NCBI GenBank assembly: GCA_947039395.1
Contig: CAMQYS010000021.1
Coordinates: 1-34,561, forward strand
Direction: 5' to 3'
DNA from: an uncultured Deferribacteraceae bacterium
Lineage (GTDB): Bacteria; Chrysiogenota; Deferribacteres; Deferribacterales; Mucispirillaceae
DNA length: 34,561 nucleotides
Made by a program: the position numbers and the translations under genes. The notes beneath the pieces were generated by a model, which saw nothing but the letters and a program-made list of their open reading frames with translations, was not told the origin of the DNA and ran no database searches. Below, piece by piece: positions 19,039 through 27,738 of this stretch; the stretch's first letter is position 1, and the number at the start of each line of letters is the position of its first letter.

Positions 19039-20880
19039 ATGAAAGAAATTTTAAGAAATGAGAAGTTAAGAAACGTTGCAATTATCGCCCATGTTGATCA
19101 TGGAAAAACAACACTTGTGGACTCTATGTTTAAGCAATCAGGGGTTTATAGAGATAATCAAGCAACTGAAGAACGTGTTATGGATAATATGGATATTGAA
19201 AAAGAACGTGGTATTACTATCGCTGCTAAAAACTGTTCTGTTATGTATAATGATGTAAAGATCAATATTATAGATACACCTGGACACGCCGATTTCGGGG
19301 GAGAAGTTGAAAGAGCTTTATCTATGGTCGATGGAGCAATATTACTTGTTGACTCATCAGAAGGACCTCTACCACAAACAAGATTTGTACTTCAAAAAGC
19401 ACTACAAGGAAAGTTAAAAGTTTTTGTTGTAATAAATAAAATTGATAGAAAAGATTCTCGTATAGAAGAAGTTGTAGATGAAGTATTAGATCTATTTATA
19501 GATCTTGATGCTGATGAGTCTCAATTAGAGTTTCCTATTCTTTATGCAATAGGTAAAGATGGTATCGCATCAGAAGATAAAGATAATTTAGGTGATAGCT
19601 TAAAACCATTATTTGATATGATATTAAAAGAAATCCCTGCTCCTACATTCGAAAATAATGAACCGTTCAAAATGATGGTATCTGATATAGGTTACTCTGA
19701 TTATACAGGTAGATTAGCTATCGGACAAATTCAATCAGGTGAAATAAGTGCTAATGATATGATCGTATATATCAACGATAAAAATGAAGAGAAAGCTGCA
19801 AAAGTTACTAAACTACAAGTGTATAACGGGTTAGAGTTAGAAGATTCAAGTAACCCATTACCTGGAGATATTATTCTTTTAGCAGGTATAACAGATATAA
19901 CAATCGGTGATACTATATGTACTAAAGAGAATATTAAAGCTTTACCAAGATTAAGAGTCGATGAACCAACTGTTGCTATAAGATTTTCTATTAACACCTC
20001 TCCTCTTGCAGGCAGAGAAGGTAAAATTCTACAATCTGGAAAGATAAGAGAACGTCTTGAAAGAGAACAATTAAGAAATGTAGCTATACAAGTTGAAGAA
20101 AGTGATGAAAAAGAATCATTCATCGTTAAAGGTAGAGGAGAATTACAGTTAGCAATTCTTATAGAAAATATGAGAAGAGAAGGATTTGAATTATCAATCG
20201 GTAGGCCAGAGGTTATTTTTAGAAAAGAGAACGGTAAAGTTCTTGAACCTGTTGAGTCTGTTTTTATAGATTGTGAAGAAAGTTTTCTAGGTGTTGTAAC
20301 TGAAAAACTATCTACTCGTAAAGGAAGAATAGTTAACTTTATTAATAAAGGAACTGGAAGAGTTAGAGCAGAATTTTCTATACCATCAAGAGGTTTAATC
20401 GGATATCGTGATGAGTTTTTATCAGATACAAAAGGTACTGGTATTATGAACTCTCTATTTGCAGGCTACGAAGAACATAGAGGCGATTTCCCAGTACGCC
20501 ATACAGGATCGTTAGTATCAGATAGAGCAGGTACTGCCATCACTTACGGTTTATTTCACCTAGAACCAAGAGGAATATTACTTGTATTACCACAAGCTCC
20601 AGTATATGAGGGTATGGTAATAGGAGAATATAATAAAGATACCGATCTAAATGTTAATCCATGTAAAGAAAAAAAATTAACAAACATGCGTGCATCTGGT
20701 AAAGATGAATCATTAACTTTAAGACCTATTACTCCGATGACTTTAGAACGTGCATTACACTTTATTTCAGATGATGAAATTGTTGAAGCAACACCTGTAT
20801 CAATTCGTATAAGAAAGAAAATTTTATCAGCACAAGAACGTCATACAAATCGTGGTAAAGCATATACTGGTAAGTCATAG
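19039..20880 (+). CDS. typA: Ribosome-associated translational GTPase TypA/BipA
   Basis: A translation-factor GTPase related to EF-G that binds the ribosome and is involved in 50S assembly, stress and cold adaptation in other bacteria. The 613 residues show G1 AHVDHGKTT (17-25), G2 with ERGITI, G3 DTPGHADFGGEVE and G4 NKID. Then follow a domain II barrel (about 205-300), domains resembling EF-G III and V, and the C-terminal TypA-specific domain with RHTGSLVSDRAG and the basic tail (RIRKKILSAQERHTNRGKAY). AAGGA lies at good distance from the ATG. It is a single-gene unit between iclR and the sirtuin gene. Confidence 0.97.
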   Translation: MKEILRNEKLRNVAIIAHVDHGKTTLVDSMFKQSGVYRDNQATEERVMDNMDIEKERGITIAAKNCSVMYNDVKINIIDTPGHADFGGEVERALSMVDGAILLVDSSEGPLPQTRFVLQKALQGKLKVFVVINKIDRKDSRIEEVVDEVLDLFIDLDADESQLEFPILYAIGKDGIASEDKDNLGDSLKPLFDMILKEIPAPTFENNEPFKMMVSDIGYSDYTGRLAIGQIQSGEISANDMIVYINDKNEEKAAKVTKLQVYNGLELEDSSNPLPGDIILLAGITDITIGDTICTKENIKALPRLRVDEPTVAIRFSINTSPLAGREGKILQSGKIRERLEREQLRNVAIQVEESDEKESFIVKGRGELQLAILIENMRREGFELSIGRPEVIFRKENGKVLEPVESVFIDCEESFLGVVTEKLSTRKGRIVNFINKGTGRVRAEFSIPSRGLIGYRDEFLSDTKGTGIMNSLFAGYEEHRGDFPVRHTGSLVSDRAGTAITYGLFHLEPRGILLVLPQAPVYEGMVIGEYNKDTDLNVNPCKEKKLTNMRASGKDESLTLRPITPMTLERALHFISDDEIVEATPVSIRIRKKILSAQERHTNRGKAYTGKS

Positions 20881-20976
20881 ATTATAAAGAATGTAAGCAG
20901 AAAAATACTTATTATTAAATAATTTAGTAGCATATTTATTTATTTCAACATATATTTAAGGGTAGCATATAAGTAG

Positions 20977-21008
20977 CAGTAAATAGTTTCGTAGCAAACT
21001 GTTTACTG
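20977..21008 (+). other. 13-bp hairpin between typA and the sirtuin gene
   Basis: CAGTAAATAGTTT (20977-20989) pairs with AAACTGTTTACTG (20996-21008) over 13 positions with one U-G pair and a 6-base loop. It could be a terminator for typA, but no T run follows. Its right arm contains the upstream in-frame GTG of the sirtuin frame, which speaks against that GTG as a start. The left flank has two GTAGCATAT copies. Confidence 0.55.
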
Positions 21009-21076
21009 TGATATTTAACAACTGGATACGAAGTTTCATTGTAAATAATGGTAGTAATGAATTTGAGGTGATAAAA

Positions 21077-21781
21077 ATGCCTAGAATATTATTTTTTTCA
21101 GGTGCAGGATTATCTGCTGATAGCGGACTTGCAACATTTCGTGATAGTAATGGCTTATGGGATAAATACGATCCTTCAGTTGTTTGTAACTATAATAACT
21201 GGAGAGAGAATTATCATCTTGTACATGAATTTTATAATCTAAGAAGAACAGAGTACGAAGGTGCAGAACCGAATAAAATGCATCTATTCATAGCCGAGAT
21301 ACAAGATAAATATGGTTCTAACAATGTTGAAGTTATTACACAAAATATCGATAACTTATTAGAAAAAGCATTGGTACAAAATGTAACTCATCTACATGGA
21401 CGTATCAATTACATTCACTGTGTACAGTGTAATGATGAGTTTGAAATGAGAATTGAGTTTGATAGTAAAAATTATACATGTAAGAAATGTGGATCAAAAA
21501 TTTTTAAGCCATCGATTGTTTTCTTCGGTGAGATGGCACCTATGTATCAATCTATGTATGAGTCATTTTCAAAACTTACAAAGGACGACATCTTAGTAGT
21601 TGTAGGAACAAATGGAAATGTAATACCTATTGCATCTATTGCATCACAGTTAAGCGCTACAAAGATATTGTGTAACCTTGAAGAGTCTTCATATATTGAT
21701 GCAAAAATATTTGATCATGTATTTTATAAACGTGCTGAAGAAACAGTTGACGATATTAGAACCTTACTTGACACTCATTAG
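21077..21781 (+). CDS. NAD-dependent protein deacylase, sirtuin family (class III-like)
   Basis: Removes acyl groups from lysine using NAD+. I start at the ATG at 21077, giving 234 residues, because GAGGTG lies 6 bases upstream and the protein then begins MPRILFFSGAGLSADSG; a longer frame opens with a GTG at 21008 but that lies within a hairpin. Motifs: GAGLS (9-13) for NAD binding, FRD (21-23), TQNID (88-92), catalytic H107 in HLHG, and a zinc site of C115, C118, C135 and C138. FYNLRR at 52-57 gives the Tyr-x-x-Arg pair (Y53, R56) seen in class III sirtuins (CobB/SIRT5), which accept succinyl or malonyl lysine. The late NAD motif reads GTNGNVIP instead of the usual GTS. Confidence 0.92.
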   Translation: MPRILFFSGAGLSADSGLATFRDSNGLWDKYDPSVVCNYNNWRENYHLVHEFYNLRRTEYEGAEPNKMHLFIAEIQDKYGSNNVEVITQNIDNLLEKALVQNVTHLHGRINYIHCVQCNDEFEMRIEFDSKNYTCKKCGSKIFKPSIVFFGEMAPMYQSMYESFSKLTKDDILVVVGTNGNVIPIASIASQLSATKILCNLEESSYIDAKIFDHVFYKRAEETVDDIRTLLDTH

Positions 21782-21801
21782 AAAAGTTGAGCTAATTATA
21801 G

Positions 21802-21963
21802 ATAGGAAATAGAACAGATAATTCCGATGAGAAAAGAAAATACTGCTATGATATATTCACTTTTTATAGATTAGCTAGTAATGGAGGATATTATCGTGCT
21901 CATCAGTATGTAAAATCCATGACTATTAAGTTACAACAGCATAGATGGACACGATGTAAATAG
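21802..21963 (+). pseudogene. Possible remnant of a coding sequence downstream of the sirtuin gene
   Basis: An open frame of 53 codons without a start codon at its head runs from just after a stop at 21799-21801 to the TAG at 21961-21963. It reads as a plausible protein interior (for example RKYCYDIFTFYRLASNGGYY). Such a long stop-free run is unusual in intergenic DNA this AT-rich. I do not recognise the family. It may be a decayed gene 3' part or chance. Confidence 0.25.
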
Positions 21964-22276
21964 ATGAGTTATATTAAACCCATAAGTGCTAATTGCTCAT
22001 ACTCTACCTAATACAAATAATCCTTCTGATTACTAAACTAAGTTATAATTCTTGATTAATACGATTGTATATATATAGTAATTAATTTAACTATTTTATT
22101 GGTTAATAAGTTAGAAATATTCAATAATCTAACACACCAAGTTCGCAATCAATCTTAACTCCATCACGTTAATGAATTACATATGGCATTTCAATAACAT
22201 TAAATTAATATTCATCAATAAAAATATAATAGTAAATATCAACTTCTAATAAATTAATCTATTTAGAAAATTTAGC
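21964..22276. other. Gene-free stretch between converging blocks
   Basis: No gene, RNA or strong dyad is seen. It is part of a 621-base region between the converging sirtuin and encapsulin genes, together with the remnant frame on its left and the encapsulin terminator on its right. Confidence 0.6.
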
Positions 22277-22305
22277 AAAACAAAAGGGAGAGTTTTCACC
22301 CTCCC
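22277..22305 (-). terminator. Intrinsic terminator of the encapsulin operon
   Basis: On the minus strand GGGAGGGT and ACTCTCCC pair over 8 bp (one G-U) around a GAAA tetraloop, directly followed by TTTTGTTTT. It lies about 100 bases after the encapsulin stop. The plus strand lacks a T tract after the hairpin, so it acts on leftward transcripts. Confidence 0.88.
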
Positions 22306-22364
22306 ATAAATATTAAATAAAAAAAGAAATTCACGTTTAAGCAAACGCAAAAAAAAATATCAAC

Positions 22365-22424
22365 TTTTAAATCTACTTTTCTAATACAATTAAATTTTAA
22401 ATCTATTTTTCAAATACAACTATA
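22365..22424 (-). repeat. 30-bp imperfect tandem duplication over the encapsulin stop codon
   Basis: Positions 22365-22394 and 22395-22424 agree at 26 of 30 bases. The second copy is the coding end of the encapsulin gene with its TAG; the first repeats it downstream in the same frame and with its own TAG. The last codons (VFEK-stop) therefore reappear as VLEK-stop ten codons later, behind the first stop. Confidence 0.8.
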
Positions 22425-23215
22425 GCTTCTGGTTTCTTAATTCTTGGAAGAACCGTCTCTATAATACGGAATGAATGATTTAAATCTTTCTGTTCTAAAT
22501 ATGCTGTAACTATATCTTGTCCTATAGCTAGATCAACATATTGAGGCTCTGAACAGATAAGAACAGCTTGTTGTCCTTTTAATATAGGAACTCTAAATAA
22601 ACCAGCTAGCTGTTTAGAAACTCTATCAACCTCTAATAATCCTGTGCCTGCTTGTATTCTTTGAAGATTAACATATAACTCTGGACTAACACATAGAAAG
22701 AAATGACCTATCAATCCTTTACTGATAATCATGTTAACGCCTTTAACAATATCCATAAATGCGTTTTCGCCTTCTTTCCAATCAGAGATAGCAATTTTTT
22801 GAACACCCGGAGCATTCATTATTCCATCAGTTTTTAAAAACTTGTTACCAAAAAATATCAACGTATCTTCAAGATTAGTAATATTATGCGTTGCCTCAAT
22901 TACCGAAGTTAAATCAAGTGGCAAACCTGTTGCAAAATGATTTTCTATATCTCTCCATAATATATTAAAATCTGCATATATCTGTGGAAGTTCTACAAAT
23001 GTCCTTCCTGTTGTTTTTACTACTCCGTTCTCAAACTCTTCATTTCTAACCATTTTATCGTATGAAACATTAATAGCTCCTGAACCTAAAGGTCCGTAAA
23101 CTGTTAAAAATTTTCTACCATTTAGATGGTTTCTAGCTGTCTCCACTACAATCGAATCAATCTGTTTCCAGAAATCTTTCTTTATAGGAGCGCCTTCCCT
23201 TGAAAGGTAATCCAT
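22403..23215 (-). CDS. Family 1 encapsulin shell protein
   Basis: The HK97-fold protein that self-assembles into a hollow protein nanocompartment. The 270 residues match the usual length of small-shell (T=1-type) encapsulins. Characteristic features are the N-terminal helix MDYLSREGAPIKKDFWKQID that in this family binds cargo peptides, RKFLTVYGPLG (about 35-45), PQIYADFNILWRDIE, and the closing RIIETVLPRIKKPEAIVVFEK. AGGAGGAGAG precedes the ATG, one of the strongest ribosome binding sites of the window, fitting high expression of a shell subunit. The gene directly upstream encodes a ferritin-like protein with a cargo-loading tail, so the compartment probably stores or detoxifies iron. The linocin/bacteriocin label sometimes used for this family would be misleading. 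Confidence 0.95.
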   Translation of the reverse strand: MDYLSREGAPIKKDFWKQIDSIVVETARNHLNGRKFLTVYGPLGSGAINVSYDKMVRNEEFENGVVKTTGRTFVELPQIYADFNILWRDIENHFATGLPLDLTSVIEATHNITNLEDTLIFFGNKFLKTDGIMNAPGVQKIAISDWKEGENAFMDIVKGVNMIISKGLIGHFFLCVSPELYVNLQRIQAGTGLLEVDRVSKQLAGLFRVPILKGQQAVLICSEPQYVDLAIGQDIVTAYLEQKDLNHSFRIIETVLPRIKKPEAIVVFEK

Positions 23216-23229
23216 AATATTCTCTCCTC

Positions 23230-23685
23230 CTATTTTTTAATCAAACTACCTACTGTTAGGTTACTATCCACTACAGATTTATCCTCTGACTTACTATCTA
23301 CTTCATGAGTACAATCTGCTTCCCCGCCACAACAAGATGACTCATCACAAGGTGATATTAGCTTACTTGGAATACTTCCTGATTTAATACCTAAATCTTC
23401 CATCATCTCTCTTACTTCTGATTCTCCACCAGCAAAAAATTCTGCTTCTTTAGGATCAAGATAACGAAGTAAAGTTGTTAACTCACCAACATGAGCTTTC
23501 TCTTCATCTCTTATATCTCCTAAAACAGTTTTTACTACTATATCATCTGTTGCAAGAATATGTGCTTCATATAAATATATAGCCTCTAACTCTGCTGCTA
23601 TATCAAGTCTAATAGCCTGTATTAGCTCTTCTTTAGTAATCTTACGATTAACATTACCTGCGAATGGATTTGCAAAACTTGCCAT
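23230..23685 (-). CDS. Encapsulin cargo: ferritin-like protein with C-terminal targeting peptide
   Basis: A 151-residue ferritin-like protein expected to oxidise and deliver iron inside the encapsulin shell. Two helices carry AAELEAIYLYEAH and RDEEKAHVGEL. E32, Y39, E62 and H65 fall on the positions of the ferroxidase residues of encapsulated ferritins (EncFtn). The protein ends LTVGSLIKK, closely matching the LTVGSL-type encapsulation peptide. Between the ferritin part and this tail lies an unusual Cys-rich linker with C113, C118, C119, C125 and H127. GGAGG lies 6 bases before the ATG, and a good promoter stands in the 72-base gap upstream. The encapsulin gene follows after 14 bases. Related labels in databases may be ferritin or rubrerythrin family; the tail decides the cargo role. 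Confidence 0.92.
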   Translation of the reverse strand: MASFANPFAGNVNRKITKEELIQAIRLDIAAELEAIYLYEAHILATDDIVVKTVLGDIRDEEKAHVGELTTLLRYLDPKEAEFFAGGESEVREMMEDLGIKSGSIPSKLISPCDESSCCGGEADCTHEVDSKSEDKSVVDSNLTVGSLIKK

Positions 23686-23723
23686 TATTAACCTCCAATA
23701 AATTTATTATCGTACCACTTATA

Positions 23724-23752
23724 ATTATACACAATCAATCAGTAAATTAAAA
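23724..23752 (-). promoter_or_regulatory. Candidate promoter of the ferritin-encapsulin operon
   Basis: On the minus strand a perfect TATAAT (23724-23729) lies 17 bases after TTTTAA (23747-23752), about 38 bases before the cargo gene start. The msrAB stop is only 6 bases further up, so the promoter would make ferritin-encapsulin independent of the Msr genes. No Fur-box-like 19-bp dyad is obvious. Confidence 0.5.
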
Positions 23753-23757
23753 CAGAT

Positions 23758-24912
23758 TTATTCTGATAACTGATTTAATAAATATCCGTACCCCTCTGAT
23801 ACCATTTTAGATTTTGGAACAAACCTTAACGATGCACTATTAATACAGTATCGCATACCACCTCTATCTTTAGGTCCATCATCAAATAGATGCCCTAAAT
23901 GTGAGTTACTACTGCTACTTTTTACCTCTGTTCTCTCCATACTAAAACTATCATCCATACTATTTTTTATTAAATCTTTATTAATCGGTTTTGAAAATGA
24001 TGGCCAACCTGATGATGAGTTAAATTTATCCTTAGATAAAAATAAAGGCTCTCCTGTAGTTATATCAACATATATTCCTTCTTCTTTATTATCCCAATAC
24101 TCATTATCAAATGGACGCTCTGTCTTATTATTTTGTGTAACATCATACTGCAACTTTGTTAATTTAGATTTTAACTCTTCATCACTAGGCACAGTATACT
24201 TCTTTATTGTAAAATTAGAAACTTCATCTTTATCTATATTAGAACTTACATTATCTTTAGCATTTTTTGCATCTTCAAACTCTGCTTTACCTATATGACA
24301 ATATCCATTAGGATTTTTATCTAAATAATCTTGATGATAATCCTCTGCTTTATGATAATTATTGACTGGCATTACTTCAATAGCTATAGAATCTTTATAA
24401 TCTTTTGAAATCTTCTTTATAAATTTTTCTGTGATTTTTTTCTCTCTATCGCTATCATAATAAATACCTGTGCGATATTGACGTCCTACATCGTTACCTT
24501 GTTTATTAAGCGATGTCGGATCTATAACTTTTATATACATACCCAGTATAAAATCTAGCGATACTACTTTAGGATCATAAACTATCCTAACACCTTCAGA
24601 TGCATCAGATGTTCCTGATGTAACATCTTTATAAGTTGGATTAGCTGTTTTAGAATTAACATATCCAACATCTGTAAAAACAACACCATCTATATATTGA
24701 AAATATTTTTCAACACCCCAAAAACATCCACCTGCTAATATAATAGTATCATATTTATCAGTAGAAAAATCTTCGTATTTCATATCTTTATTTACCAACG
24801 CAATATATTCTAACTCACTCTTTATATCTTTTGCTAAACTACTACTATCTCGCTTGCATGAGATAGTTAGAGATAAGAATATCCCTAACATTAATACATA
24901 TATGATCTTCAT
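23758..24912 (-). CDS. msrAB: Peptide methionine sulfoxide reductase MsrA-MsrB fusion, lipoprotein
   Basis: A bifunctional enzyme reducing both S- and R-methionine sulfoxide in oxidised proteins, predicted to be anchored in the envelope. The N-terminus is a lipoprotein signal ending LTISC with lipid-bearing C19. The MsrA domain (about 52-215) has the catalytic C63 in GGCFWG. The MsrB domain (about 240-384) has WPSF with W303, HLGH with H338 and H341, and catalytic C356 in [20 protein letters not shown] shows the zinc-free MsrB type. The 384 residues are normal for a fusion with a signal peptide. An electron donor (DsbD-like) is not nearby. Upstream lies an obvious shortened paralog, msrB-like, and the ferritin-encapsulin operon is directly downstream, giving an oxidative-stress neighbourhood. 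Confidence 0.95.
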   Translation of the reverse strand: MKIIYVLMLGIFLSLTISCKRDSSSLAKDIKSELEYIALVNKDMKYEDFSTDKYDTIILAGGCFWGVEKYFQYIDGVVFTDVGYVNSKTANPTYKDVTSGTSDASEGVRIVYDPKVVSLDFILGMYIKVIDPTSLNKQGNDVGRQYRTGIYYDSDREKKITEKFIKKISKDYKDSIAIEVMPVNNYHKAEDYHQDYLDKNPNGYCHIGKAEFEDAKNAKDNVSSNIDKDEVSNFTIKKYTVPSDEELKSKLTKLQYDVTQNNKTERPFDNEYWDNKEEGIYVDITTGEPLFLSKDKFNSSSGWPSFSKPINKDLIKNSMDDSFSMERTEVKSSSSNSHLGHLFDDGPKDRGGMRYCINSASLRFVPKSKMVSEGYGYLLNQLSE

Positions 24913-25092
24913 AATTATTTCTACCTTTATCTTTAATAGATATTTTATTATATTTTATATCAACAAATTATTACTACTATTTATTTAGCACTCTTACTCA
25001 TATTAATCTCATAACTATTAATAAGTGTATCTGAAAAACCATAAATATCTATTAAATAAAATATATAAATTAAATAAAGAATTGTAGTAGAT

Positions 25093-25680
25093 TTATTTTG
25101 AAACTTGATTTAATAAGTATCCATACCCATCTGCTTCCATGTCAGCTTTTGGAACAAACCTTAATGATGCACTATACATACAGTATCTTGTACCACCACT
25201 ATCTTTAGGCCCATCGTAATATAAATTTCCAAGATGTGAGTTAGTAGTGCTATTTTTTACATCTGTTTTATTTACACCATCTTTATTAGATAGAATATTT
25301 ATTACCATTTTTTTATCAATTGGTTTTGTAAATGATGGCCAACCTGTTCCTGAATCATATTTATCCTTAGATAAAAATAAAGGTTCTCCAGATATTGCAT
25401 CAACATATATACCTTCTGCTTTATTATCCCAATACTCATTTTCAAATGGAAGCTCTGACTTATTTTTTTGAGCAATATCATGCTGTAATTCTGTTAGTTT
25501 TGATTTTGTATTTTCATCACTCAACACAGGATACTTATTTGATACTGGAGAAGAACTTTCATTTACTAAAGCTGTATTTTCTGACTCATTTTTTATATCA
25601 CTAGCTAAGATACCATCTCGTTTACATGATATCACTAGAGATACACATATCACTAATATTAATACATATACTTTCTTCAT
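25093..25680 (-). CDS. MsrB-like lipoprotein, shortened tandem duplicate of msrAB with altered active-site signature
   Basis: A 195-residue lipoprotein with signal ending LVISC (C19). I start at the ATG at 25680 because GAGGAG lies 9 bases upstream; a TTG ten codons earlier (25710) is in frame but weaker. The mature start CKRD...DIK.E.E..ALVN repeats that of MsrAB, then the protein goes straight to the MsrB domain, so the MsrA domain has been lost from this copy (or gained in the other). The MsrB signature is altered: HLGN at 149-152 where MsrAB has HLGH, and C167 is kept in RYCMYSASL where the family has RYCINSASL (Asn to Tyr at 169). W114 and H149 remain. It may have weakened or changed activity. 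Confidence 0.9.
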   Translation of the reverse strand: MKKVYVLILVICVSLVISCKRDGILASDIKNESENTALVNESSSPVSNKYPVLSDENTKSKLTELQHDIAQKNKSELPFENEYWDNKAEGIYVDAISGEPLFLSKDKYDSGTGWPSFTKPIDKKMVINILSNKDGVNKTDVKNSTTNSHLGNLYYDGPKDSGGTRYCMYSASLRFVPKADMEADGYGYLLNQVSK

Positions 25681-25809
25681 AATTATTCTCTCCTCATACC
25701 TTAATAGCAATTTTATTATGTTCTTTATTAATAAATTTAAAGTGAAAATATCTTATAACTTCAGAATATATCCCCTATTAATTTTAAAAATAGTTAAAAT
25801 TTAAAACAA

Positions 25810-27495
25810 TTATCGAACACTCCCGTCCATATAAATATTACGACTATCAATAAATAGGTCTATATCCTTATTAATATTAATATTACTATTAACTAACTGA
25901 AATATACCTATATCTAAATTACTCTTAACCATCGGCAAACCATCTTCCGTACTTGGAGTTTTAGGCTCAAAGTAGTGATTCCATGATTGAGCAATGTTCA
26001 AACCTGCTGAACTGTTATACAGATAGTAAGCATAGCCATTAAAGATAGTAAAGCTTCCTATATTTGGATTTGATTTTATTGTTCCTTCATATGACTGAAA
26101 ACCATTTAAGGCAACATAATCTGTAATATTATCTCCAACTATTATACAATTATCATCTTCGCTCCACCCTGCACATGTAGTATATTCATTTTCATAATGA
26201 AACATGAAATATAACTCTTTCTTACTAACTCCTGCTATAGATACAAAATCTATATTATTATATACAGAGTAGCTTTTAATAACTCTCCATAAACCACTTT
26301 CATACACACTTATCTCTGAACCGATAGCCGTACTATAAATATAATATAAACTACCATCAATAATATCAACACTAAATGAAATAATCTCTAAATCTGTAGG
26401 AGGCTTAATAGTTATATAATCAGCTGATGAACTATCAATAAAATTATTAACTACAATTTTTAGTAACTTACTACTGTTATCTATATATGATGTTATCACC
26501 GTATCATTATCATAAATTTTTATAATAGGTTCTGAAACATTCCCTATCTTTACACCATTAAAGTAATCATTAAAACTAGTTACTACATCAAGACTTCCAT
26601 TATCTTTCTTATACATGCTTAGATTTGCATCTTGATCAACATATGCAACAAATATATCACGATCTTTATTTGTAGCAATTGTTGAATAGATAGCGTTACT
26701 ACCTAGACCGTTATCTTTTGTTAAAGTTCTCCCTTTAATCATATCTGAATTCATTTCATATACTTCTACTTTTTTATCATCTTTAATATATGTTAACGTT
26801 GCATTATCTCCAAATGGCGCAATACTATGATATCCTGTTGTTTTGAGATTACTTGATAGAGAATTGCTCATTTCAATCTCTTCACTTATCTTACGACTAC
26901 CAACTAAAGTATAACCTTTTATAAAACTCTTATTATCAATACTTTTAATTGTAGCTACTGAGTAACGAGCAGACTCTGTTGAGGTTATTGATAATCCTGT
27001 ACTATGAATATATTTATCATCAGATAATTGATCTATATCTTGAGAATTAAATCCTTTTAGTATCGTTGCCTTATTCTCTTCAGTAAATTTAATATCTAAT
27101 GGATCAAGGTAATATTCACCACCATTATAATATAACTCCATACCTACAGCTTGCTGATTATCATTCTCATCTAAAATTAATTCAACACCAAAATAATTAG
27201 AGTAAGTAAGAGATGCTTCATTAAAACCTAACGCATAGATCGCTCTTGTATAGCTATTTTCAATCCCACTTACATAATATCCAATAATTATCTTATTCCC
27301 AAATATACCCTTACCATATAATAATCCTGAAGGAAGCTCTACAGATACATCTCCTCCCAATACAACAAAATAACTATCCTTACTTGCAGCCAATAACCTA
27401 AATGTATCACCATAATCTTCCACACCACTATACGAACATGATATAGTAAATGTAAAAGTTACAAGCAGTATATATCTATATAATCGTTTAAACAC
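25810..27495 (-). CDS. Lipoprotein of unknown function with one copy of a shared ~75-residue module
   Basis: An exported lipoprotein of 561 residues with signal ending FTISC (C20). I start at the GTG at 27495 (MFKRLYRYILL) because GGAG stands 6 bases before it; an ATG four codons upstream (27507) lacks a ribosome binding site. About residues 55-126 resemble the module that is repeated in the protein at 29242-31470: a Gly turn, then ENSYTRAIYAL, YFGVELI, and MELYYNGGEYY. The rest (about 160-540) is rich in short beta-strand-like stretches such as YSTIATNKDRDIFVAYVDQD and SVDIIDGSLYYIYSTA, suggesting a propeller or similar beta fold. No enzyme motif is seen. Possible roles are surface binding or structural; no function is claimed. 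Confidence 0.8.
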   Translation of the reverse strand: MFKRLYRYILLVTFTFTISCSYSGVEDYGDTFRLLAASKDSYFVVLGGDVSVELPSGLLYGKGIFGNKIIIGYYVSGIENSYTRAIYALGFNEASLTYSNYFGVELILDENDNQQAVGMELYYNGGEYYLDPLDIKFTEENKATILKGFNSQDIDQLSDDKYIHSTGLSITSTESARYSVATIKSIDNKSFIKGYTLVGSRKISEEIEMSNSLSSNLKTTGYHSIAPFGDNATLTYIKDDKKVEVYEMNSDMIKGRTLTKDNGLGSNAIYSTIATNKDRDIFVAYVDQDANLSMYKKDNGSLDVVTSFNDYFNGVKIGNVSEPIIKIYDNDTVITSYIDNSSKLLKIVVNNFIDSSSADYITIKPPTDLEIISFSVDIIDGSLYYIYSTAIGSEISVYESGLWRVIKSYSVYNNIDFVSIAGVSKKELYFMFHYENEYTTCAGWSEDDNCIIVGDNITDYVALNGFQSYEGTIKSNPNIGSFTIFNGYAYYLYNSSAGLNIAQSWNHYFEPKTPSTEDGLPMVKSNLDIGIFQLVNSNININKDIDLFIDSRNIYMDGSVR

Positions 27496-27738
27496 AATTA
27501 TCTCCATACTTAAAATAAGTAAAACTAATCAATACAGTAACAATATAATAATTTAGATATTTTATAACAATAGATAAATTGTATATTTAAAAAAGTTATT
27601 ATATAGATATAAATACCTACCAACTACCAAATATAACTATTTACTCTCTTTAAAATAACAGATAATTTAAAATGTTTTGAATATAAAATACGTTTATTAA
27701 TAATACAACAGTAATAGCAAGATTAAGTTCATCAATAT

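Noticed and set aside
21008-21076. Longer sirtuin start at GTG 21008
   Set aside because: No ribosome binding site, the GTG is part of a hairpin arm, and the added 23 residues do not resemble sirtuins, whereas ATG 21077 has GAGGTG at good distance.
22403-23215. Linocin-type bacteriocin or phage capsid
   Set aside because: The length, N-terminal cargo-binding helix and adjacent cargo gene with a targeting tail fit encapsulin; no phage genes are nearby.
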